A stretch of DNA of 64,000 bases, from positions 128,287,470 to 128,351,469 of the forward strand of contig CM043962.1 of assembly GCA_014529385.2 (NCBI GenBank), read 5' to 3'. The notes under the pieces are model-generated. The model searched no databases, was not told the origin of the DNA, and saw nothing but the letters and a program-made list of their open reading frames with translations. The stretch comes from Adiantum capillus-veneris. Its lineage: Eukaryota > Streptophyta > Polypodiopsida > Polypodiales > Pteridaceae. Of this stretch, positions 57,060-64,000 are shown one piece after another. How positions within the stretch are numbered: position 1 is the stretch's first letter; each line of letters opens with the position of its first letter. The position numbers and the translations under genes are program-made.

Positions 57060-57905
57060 ACACAAATGGAAAGGGAGATGAAGGAATGAAATGCAGAGAT
57101 GGGAGGATGGTGGAAGGAGAATGCCAACCTTCTTCAAATGTTCCTCAACGAAGGCGCGCAATGGAAGAAGGAGAAAGAGGACTTGCACACAAAGATACAA
57201 GCCCTAAAGGCGTATTCACAAGCACTCAAAGAAGAGGTCTCAGCCCTCAAGCGAGAGCTTGTTGATAGAGCAAGCAGTGGACTAGAGGAAGGTGAATTCC
57301 AGCCCTCGGTGATAGAGGAAATCAAGGCCATCAAGGAACAGGTACGGATTATCAAAGAGGAAGAGAAACAGAATGTGGCAAAGACGTCGTCGTGGGTGGA
57401 TGTGATCACGAAGACAGAAAAAGGCGGACGAGGCCGAGAAATAGATAGAAGTCGCTAAGAAAGGGAAAGGGAAAGAAACCACATATATCCCCACTCCAAT
57501 CATCACATGACTTTAGAAGAAGAGCAGTGAAGGAAGACTAGAGATTTGCATGTACGAGTAACCGGTCTAAAAGACCGAGATGATGTGGAAGGGGAGTCAA
57601 AGAACTTCCCCGCATGATGGGTAGTGAGAAAGGCATGGAGGGTAGGGTAGAAGACACAAGGAAATGGGGAGACTTCAAAGGAGAGAGCTCTAATCATGCG
57701 TTTCCCATCCATGGAGGCAAAGGAGGACTTATTGAAGAGGCGTCCTACACTAAAGAAAACGGGCATATTCCTTGGAGATGACCTCACTCTCACAACTTGC
57801 TCATATGAAAGAAGTTATGCCCGAGATAATGACAACTCGAGAGAAGGGGAAAGTGGCCTTCTACAGGGATGGACAAGTGGTTATTCTGGAGAGGCGCCCC
57901 GCATG
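57060..57905 (+). pseudogene. LINE L7 ORF1, frameshifted
   Basis: Coiled coil WKKEKEDLHTKIQALKAYSQ and LKRELVDRASSGLEEGEFQPSVIEE (57099-57400) match L2. It continues NVAKTSSWVDVITKTEK, then the frame breaks at about 57420. RNA-binding region RDLHVRVTGLKDRDDVEG and MRFPSMEAKEDLLKRRPTLKKTGIFLGDD (57540-57790) in other frames. Useful as it shows the sense codon at the L2 stop position. Confidence 0.84.
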
Positions 57906-57916
57906 ACAACGCCACA

Positions 57917-58260
57917 ATGAGAGTGGCTAAATGGAATTGTAATGGATCTTTGCGCCTTGATGTAGGGGCCTTTGAGGATAGTTTCACAGGGAGGGACATA
58001 ATTTTCTACTCTGAGACGCATCAGGCCCCGGGGCAGTCCATGCCACATGTGAGCGGATACAGATGGGAGATAGCTTGGAGACATGAGACTCGATCAGAGC
58101 ATAGAGGATGAGGTTTAGGAGGAGTGGCAATCTTATTCAGGGAGGAGCTACAACCTCTGATACATATAGCTCAGAGGAATGAGCATGCTAGGTATATGTG
58201 GGTGAGACTGAAGGCAGAGACAGGCAGATACCTCTACATCGCTATTTGCTATTTCCCTCT
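57917..58260 (+). pseudogene. LINE L7 ORF2, endonuclease N-terminus
   Basis: MRVAKWNCNGSLRLDVGAF with the Asn motif and YSETHQAPGQSMPHVSGYRW with the Glu. A stop at about 58109 (TGA), then GGVAILFREELQPLIHIAQRN and MWVRLKAETGRYLYIAICYF. It supplies the part of the endonuclease that is deleted in L2. Confidence 0.86.
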
Positions 58261-58378
58261 GTCACCAGCGTGTGACTACTATCTATCCTTTTTGTTGATT
58301 TCTTTCTTATTATCTATTTACTTTCACTTTTTGGAAACACCCCTCGGGAAATCTAACTGCCCTGCATTGCATAGCTAG

Positions 58379-59735
58379 TGTGGAACTGCCTAGAGGGAGT
58401 CCAGGCCTGAGGGCAAGAGAGCACTAAGGTTGGACAAAGACTATGGTTAGCCAAAGTGGGGTCATTGACTAGCCAAAGCGAATCCTTTGCTACAGAGGCT
58501 ACATTTCAGTTCTGGATGTGGCCACAGTGTACAAAGAGGGTCGGATGACCTAGAAAGATACAATGGCAGCATCTCCTAAAATTTAGGGAACTGCTATTTT
58601 GGGACCTGAAAATGTGTTTGCGTCATTACCTCTGGAATGACAGGGAAACATTTTCTTACTCTGCCGTGAAGTCAACTGGGCAACCGGTTGGGAGATGTTT
58701 AGGCGGCAACCCCGAAACACGAAAATGCTTATAAATGTGCCAAGTGGCACCTTCTGGTGCACTTTCCTCATGCAAGAGAAGGGGGCGCTGAATTTTAAGC
58801 TAGGAGAGGCTCATTTTCAGATTTTGTCACAGGTTAAGAGCTATGGAGTGCTTGCTTTCCCTCTTATGCACAGTGCGGTGCCAGGAGTGATGCCCTGCAC
58901 GCTACGCAGTGCCCTCTCTCTCCCCTTTGGCAGTATGTTATGCCCCACTAGTGGGCTCTTCATTTGACCAATGTACAGTTGTGTGGGTTCATGCGCGATT
59001 GCGGAGGCAAGAGCCTCTTGCACAGGTACAGGATTAGCTAGCGGCTAATCCCCCGCAGGTACAGGTGATTCGGAGAGGTTTCACGCTCGAAATCTCGTCC
59101 GATTCAAAGGGCAAGTAGCCCTACAGGTGCGGGAGCTCGAGGACTTGCTACGGATGCGACCGGCACGTAAAACGGAGCCCGAAACAGTAAATTACAGCCT
59201 GCTGTGTGTTTTTGCAGGTTTAGGGTTTTGGCCCTAAACGGACCCTAATACCCCCAGGAGGTTCGGGGACGCAAGGGGACCGTTGTATCGGCGATCTGGC
59301 GCATTTTCAGGGCTGAAATCAGAGAATTCAGCGTGCTGCAGATTCTCGCCAGGTTTTGCAAAGTGCCCGTATGCGTCGGGAAAGTCATTCAATGCGTGGG
59401 AATACTGACTGTGAAGGGTTCTAGTACAGTTATGTTGCCGAAATCAGGCCAGAACAGTCAAAATTCAGCCAAGGTTGTGCGGGGCCGCTTGGAAAGAACC
59501 ACAGCGTTTATTCCCTCTTTTGAACAATAAAGAAATACCGAAAGGGGCGCCTAAGTTAGGGGCCAATCTGGTGTCGGTCTACTCATACAGGTGCAATCTA
59601 GCAGCCTGTATTCCTCTCCCCTTTGTTGTGTCTTGAAAGTACAGGTAAAGTAGACGACAAATCAAATGGGTGAAAGCTAAATCAAGGTTTGAAGTAAAGT
59701 CTACCGCCCTTTTTGGATTGAACAGGCCGGTTACA
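58379..59735 (+). repeat. 5' LTR of element G
   Basis: About 1.36 kb ending GGTTACA at 59735. Shares cctaaaatttagggaactgc, gttaagagctatggagtgct and the aaagaaataccgaaaggggcg block with the B LTR (reversed). The start (TGTGGAACTG) is inferred from length and similarity. Confidence 0.82.
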
Positions 59736-59752
59736 TGGTTCCATCGACGGGA
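59736..59752 (+). other. primer-binding site of element G, probably tRNA-Glu
   Basis: tggttccatcgacggga directly follows the LTR. The TGG start, the seven bases for an acceptor stem and the next five for a T stem fit a tRNA 3' end. It agrees best with plant tRNA-Glu from memory (about 15 of 17). A/C-type elements in this window use Met tRNA instead. Confidence 0.6.
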
Positions 59753-59842
59753 TTAAATCACTTTTTCCCATAGAAGTGAGCCTTGGTCAGGTTGGGCTTT
59801 GAGACACAGGGGATCATAGACCAGACACAGGGAATTGCAATT

Positions 59843-61516
59843 ATGGCCGACAGACCAAATGATGTGACTGAAGAGGTTTCCTCTTCATAGGGTCAATAGA
59901 CACATGAAGTGGGTGAGTCCTCAAGACCACCACAGACGGATGATGATATATTCAGGACCCAGTTGACTACTGTTGTGGCTATGTTCACACAAGTAATGCA
60001 GATCCCGAGGTTTTTAGCCTTTCTGCAACCTCCTGTTCCGTCTCAGCAAGTTGGGTCACTGGATCATATTCAAAAGCCTGTTAAGGCTCGAGCACAGGTG
60101 ATTCATACTGCACAGTCAATGGAAACACTTGTACACTTGACGGAGAACATGCAGTCTCCACAACCTGTGCCTAAGGTACAAGAACAGGTGGCTGAGATGC
60201 CAGTCTTTCAAGCTGTACCAGTTCAGCCCGCCACCTTTCAGCAGCCTATAGCTGGTTCTAATGGGCAGGGAAGCAACCTACAGGCTATGCAACAGGTCTT
60301 CCCACCACCTTCAGTACACCCTGGCTATTTTGGAGGTGGATCGGTATTCCAGAGCATGGCTGGTCATGCACCTGGAAATCAGTTTTACACGCCAGGAACA
60401 GTGTTTGGGGGTGCTCAAACGATGATGCCTAACCCCATGTATGGTGTCACGGGCATGCTACCAAGGTTTCAGAGCACTCAGGGCCAATTTGGGATGCCGC
60501 AGACAAATTTTGGTATGGCTGGAATTACAAATCAGCAGCCAAATATGGTGTTTCCAAGTCAACTTAATTGCGGTCAGGGAACACAGATGAACCCTAATAG
60601 TGTTCCCATGTTTCAGTCACTTCCATATGACAATTTAATGCCGCTGGAGAGGCCAACTCCGTACAAAGAGGGTGGCAAAGGAGTGTCATTCACGACCTTT
60701 ACAGGGTTTGATGACAGGAAGAAGGCTCTCTCATTCCTCCATCAGTTTGACAAGGCCTATGCAGGGGGAAACTTTACAGAGGCTTCAAAGGTCCGCAAGG
60801 CAGCCACTTTCTTGACAGGGAATGCGGGACAATGGTGGACAACTTTATTGATTCAAGGGCAAGCTCCGTCCACATGGATTTACTTCAAGCAGATTTTTGC
60901 AGCAGCATGGTTATCTGATGACTTTGAAGCAGATGTCATGACAGAATGGCACCAGCTTAATGCTGCCACTTGCAGAAATCTGGATGATTACAATCGGAAG
61001 TTTTGGGAAGCTCTACTTCCAGTAACTTCCTGTAGGTTTGTGCCATTGACAGAACAAATTGAAAAATACTGTTGTAGCCTACCTAAAGGATTGAGAAATT
61101 ACTGTACGAAGACAAAAGTCACTACTTTGACGCAGCTCATCGAGGTAGCAAACACTGGTAATGGTTTGCTCAAGGGAGAAGATTGTGAATTCAATACTGG
61201 CGTCAAGGAAGGATCAGCCAAGAAAAATTCAGCGAAGAAGTATGTTCCCAAGGAGGCTCCTAAAGTGACTCAGGAGCCCGCCAACACAGAGAAAGGCAAA
61301 GCTACGGCTGAATCAGAAAAGGGACCAGCGAAGAAATGGAAAAGACGTTTTCCTTGCAAGTCTGAAGAGCAAAAGAAGGTCCTGAGGTCAGAGAACAAAT
61401 GCTTTATCTGCGAGCAGCCTGGCCACATTGCTTACAACTGTCCTACAGCCACATTGCTTACAACTGTCCTACAGCCACATTGCTTACAACTGTCCTACAA
61501 AGAAAAGGCCAGCTGA
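59843..61516 (+). pseudogene. element G gag with CCHC knuckle
   Basis: By comparison with B, translation should start at ATG 59843 (MADRPND), but TAG codons at 59888 and 59897 interrupt it; from 59900 the frame is open to 61516. Domains: Gln/Pro/Met/Gly-rich N-terminal third (VHPGYFGGGSVFQSM, PNPMYGVTGM), capsid-like domain about 61% along (TTFTGFDDRKKALSFLHQFD, VRKAATFLTGNAGQWWTTLL, DDYNRKFWEALLPV, EKYCCSLPKGLRNYC), Lys/Glu-rich linker, and the knuckle CFICEQPGHIAYNC. A 26-bp unit present three times just after the His of the knuckle throws the frame off before pol. Confidence 0.88.
61423..61500. repeat. 26-bp unit in three tandem copies
   Basis: ccacattgcttacaactg starts at 61423, 61449 and 61475. 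B has one copy of the equivalent. Two extra copies add 52 bp, which is 1 modulo 3, and so separate gag and pol into different frames. Confidence 0.93.
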
Positions 61517-64000
61517 TTCTGAAGACAAGGAGGACAGGAAAGGAAAGAAGCCCATGGCTGGTCTAGTGCGAGATATGGTGGGCGACAAGCCAAATTCAGA
61601 TGCAAGTGAGCTTTGCAGAGCATGGGGAAAGGTCAAGGATCAAACAGTGCTTATCTTCTTTGATCCAGGTGCCAAAGCCAACTTCATTTCCCCAAAATTG
61701 GCTTCAAAGTTGGGAATCAGACCTGAAGAGATGGGGTATACAGCAGAGGCAAGTTTGGCATGTCCTGGCCATACAGAGGCTATGACACCCATCATTGGAA
61801 AGTTGCGTCTACATATCCAGTCCTATGTAGATGCTGAAGAATTTTACATCATGCCACTGGACGGATGTGATGTGTTGTTAGGTATTCCTTGGTTGTTTCG
61901 TGTACAGGGAATCATGGATGCCTACAACAAAAAGATCACTGTACAAAGCAGGGGAAAGACTCACATTCTGGATGTAAAGCTTAAAGGGGAGTCTATTCCC
62001 ACTGTATCAGCTTGTGCTATTACTTCTGTAATGAAAAAGCATCTTTCTGCGTACTTGGTTTTTGCACGTGAAGTGTCAGATTGTGATGAATCAAATTTAT
62101 CTGTGCTAGATAAAGAAAGGTCAATGTTTTTACAACAGTATAGTGACTGTTTTTCCGATTCATTACCGTCTCAATTACCGCCAGAGAGACCCGAGGACCA
62201 TGCGATAGATTTGGTGCCAGGCAGTAGCCCACCAAATAAGCCTCCGTACAGGGTTAGTGTGGCTCAGCAGAAAGAGATAATGGGCCAAGTACAGGAGCTG
62301 TTAGAAAAGGGGCTGATTCAGCCCAGTTCATCTCCATTCTGTTCTCCAGTGTTGGTGGTGCAGAACAAGGATGGCTCATGGCGTATGTGCATCGACTACC
62401 GTGCACTGAACAAGAATACCATCAAGAATAGGTTCCCTATACCTAGAATTGATGATATTATGGACAAATTAGAAGGAGCAGCTATGTTTAGCAAGATAGA
62501 TCTAAAGAGTGGGTACCACCAGATCCGCATTAGATTAGAGGATGTGCACAAGACTGCTTTTAGAACGACGTTTGGCCTTTACGAATTTTTAGTGATGCCC
62601 TTTGGTCTCACAAATGCTCCTGCTACGTTCAATAGGATGATGGACAGAATTTTCCGTCCACACCAGCAGTTTGTTGGTGCATTCTTTAATGACATGATAG
62701 TCTACTCAAAGAATGAAAAGGAGCATAGGCATCACTTGGCCATTGTGTTCAAAGAGCTACGCAGTCATAGGTTGCTCATCAATGCAAAGAAAAGTGAGTT
62801 TTTTCTAGAAGAGATCCACTTTCTGGGACACATTGTCTCAAAGGATGGTGTCAGAATGGATCCTGCAAAAGTTGAAGCGATCAAGTCATGGCCAGATTTA
62901 AAGATGGCGCATGATGTCCGAAGTTTCTTGGGACTATGCTCCTATTACAGAAGGTTTATCCGAAATTTCACTGAGATTGCTTCACCTTTACATGCTCTTC
63001 AAAAGAAGGCAGTCACCTTTAGATGGACACAAAAGGAGATTTTAGCTTTTAATCTCTTAAAGGAAAAGATGACTTCAGATCCAGTCATTGTGTTGCCAGA
63101 TCTTAGGAAGTCATTTGTGGTCCAGTGTGATGCTTGCTGTAGTAGCATTGGTGCAGTGCTAATGCAAGATGGCAGGGTAGTAGCCTATGAGAGCAGAATT
63201 TTGCAAGGGCCAGAGATGACCATGCAGGTCTATGAGAAAGAGTTACTAGCTGTGATTCATGCGCTCTTAAGTTGGAAACACTACCTTCTAGGTGCAAATT
63301 TCGTTGTCCAAACGGACGATCAGACCTTGCGATACTTCTTGACACAGAGAAAGTTATCTAAGAAGCATATGCGATGGGCAAATATCTTGTCAATGTTCCA
63401 TTTTCAGATTGTGCATGTGGAATGCAAGAAGAACATTGTGGCTGATGCCTTGTCAAGGAAGCCACAAATTTCAGCTGTGTCAATTCCTTATCATCATGAA
63501 CTTGATGATATGAGAGAACAGTATGCAAATGATGAAGATTTTGCAAGGGTCTTCGAGCAGCTAATGGATGGACAACGTCATGAACACTATCTTCTTAAAG
63601 ATGGGTTCATGATGATGCATGGCAGATTGTGTGTCACAAAGCCATTGCGACGCAAAGTTATGGAAGAGAGTCATGTCCCACTGTATGCAGGGCATCGTGG
63701 TATCGATGCTACAGTTAAAGCGGTTGAGACATTCTTCTATTGGCCTACATTGAGAAGAGATGTGGATGCCTTTGTGCGAGAATGCCTAATTTGCCAGAAG
63801 GTCAAGTTTGACAGGCAAAAGGCACCAGGGTTATTGCAACCACTACCTATTCCAGATAAACCATGGGAAAGTATTGCTATGGATTTTATCTTTGATCTTC
63901 CGAGAACGCAGACAGGAAACAATGGTATTTGGACCATTATTTGCAGATTTAGCAAACAGGCTCATTTTATTCCTGTCAGGAAGAAGATAAAACCAGATCA
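61500..64000 (+). CDS. element G Pol: protease, RT, RNase H, integrase (incomplete at window edge)
   Basis: Open for about 833 codons with no stop. Protease: LIFFDPGAKANFIS (Asp-Pro-Gly, about 61655-61690), YVDAEEFYIMPLDGCDVLLGIPW. RT from about 62200: [45 protein letters not shown], catalytic block FFNDMIVYS (62682-62708) with Asn for the first Asp. RNase H: VQCDACCSSIGAVLMQ, YEKELLAVIHAL, QTDDQTLRYFL, NIVADALSRKP, with all acidic residues present. Integrase: HVPLYAGHRG...CLICQKVKF zinc finger complete, first core Asp in AMDFIFDLP; the rest is outside. Except for the RT residue and the protease second position it looks intact. Confidence 0.92.

Larger units (their letters stand above)
56663..58270 (+). 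mobile_element. LINE copy L7, 5' part
   Basis: 5' leader (56663-57060), ORF1 (57060-57905) and the start of ORF2 (57917-58260). It is cut by LTR element G; the rest could lie beyond G outside the window. The last 110 bp before G (58271-58378) match no other LINE copy. Confidence 0.83.
58379..64000 (+). mobile_element. Ty3/gypsy chromovirus G, runs off right edge
   Basis: 5' LTR, primer site, gag, and a pol frame open to the window end. Every coding block is closer to B than to A/C, and its LTR matches the B LTR in reverse complement. It is inserted in LINE L7. The 3' LTR and target duplication are outside. It is the best-preserved chromovirus here, but it carries gag stops, a gag/pol frame shift and a changed RT catalytic residue. 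Confidence 0.92.

Overview
The window is nuclear DNA of a repeat-rich land plant. Almost everything in it is transposable-element sequence. The evidence is plant-type Ty3/gypsy retrotransposons with C-terminal chromodomains (chromoviruses), a Ty1/copia element with an initiator-Met tRNA primer site, a gag-protease-only LTR element, LINEs with coiled-coil ORF1s, tRNA-derived SINE units, hAT-like non-autonomous DNA transposons and very long (TC)n/(TA)n microsatellites. Species and order cannot be fixed from the sequence. No host gene is recognised with confidence; only a weak exon-like signal exists near 27.3-27.7 kb.

Layout. 0.7-15.0 kb: chromovirus A (+ strand, two LTRs) is split by chromovirus B (- strand), inserted at 1669-9112 with a perfect 5-bp target duplication. 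15.6-18.3 kb: a decayed Ty1/copia element (H) whose integrase is interrupted by chromovirus C (18301-24676), a relative of A with a truncated 3' LTR. 25.3-35.3 kb: broken A/C-like pieces. D (5' LTR plus gag start, - strand) and E (gag end to RT plus 3' LTR, - strand) are present, and E carries a 698-bp hAT-like insertion. A + strand array of about 1-kb reverse-transcriptase/RNase H segments in tandem follows. 35.9-41.3 kb: element F (- strand), young, nearly identical LTRs, encoding only Gag and protease and carrying a G-rich telomere-like heptamer minisatellite.

42.0-58.3 kb: a head-to-tail array of at least seven copies of one LINE family (L1-L7). In six of them the 3' end is followed directly by a long (TC)n tract, and several copies start right after the tract of the previous one. 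Two identical tRNA-like SINE units, each also ending in (TC)n, and a 163-bp hAT-like MITE lie in the same array. 58.4-64.0 kb: chromovirus G (+ strand), a relative of B, inserted in L7 and running off the right edge. Its pol frame is open from 61500 to the window end.

All coding potential is for mobilisation: Gag shells, aspartic protease, RT/RNase H, integrase and LINE endonuclease/RT. Nearly every copy is disabled by frameshifts or by lost catalytic residues, so most could move only with help in trans. The strongest candidate for something undescribed is the LINE/SINE pair that shares a (TC)n tail and apparently uses (TC)n tracts as landing sites.
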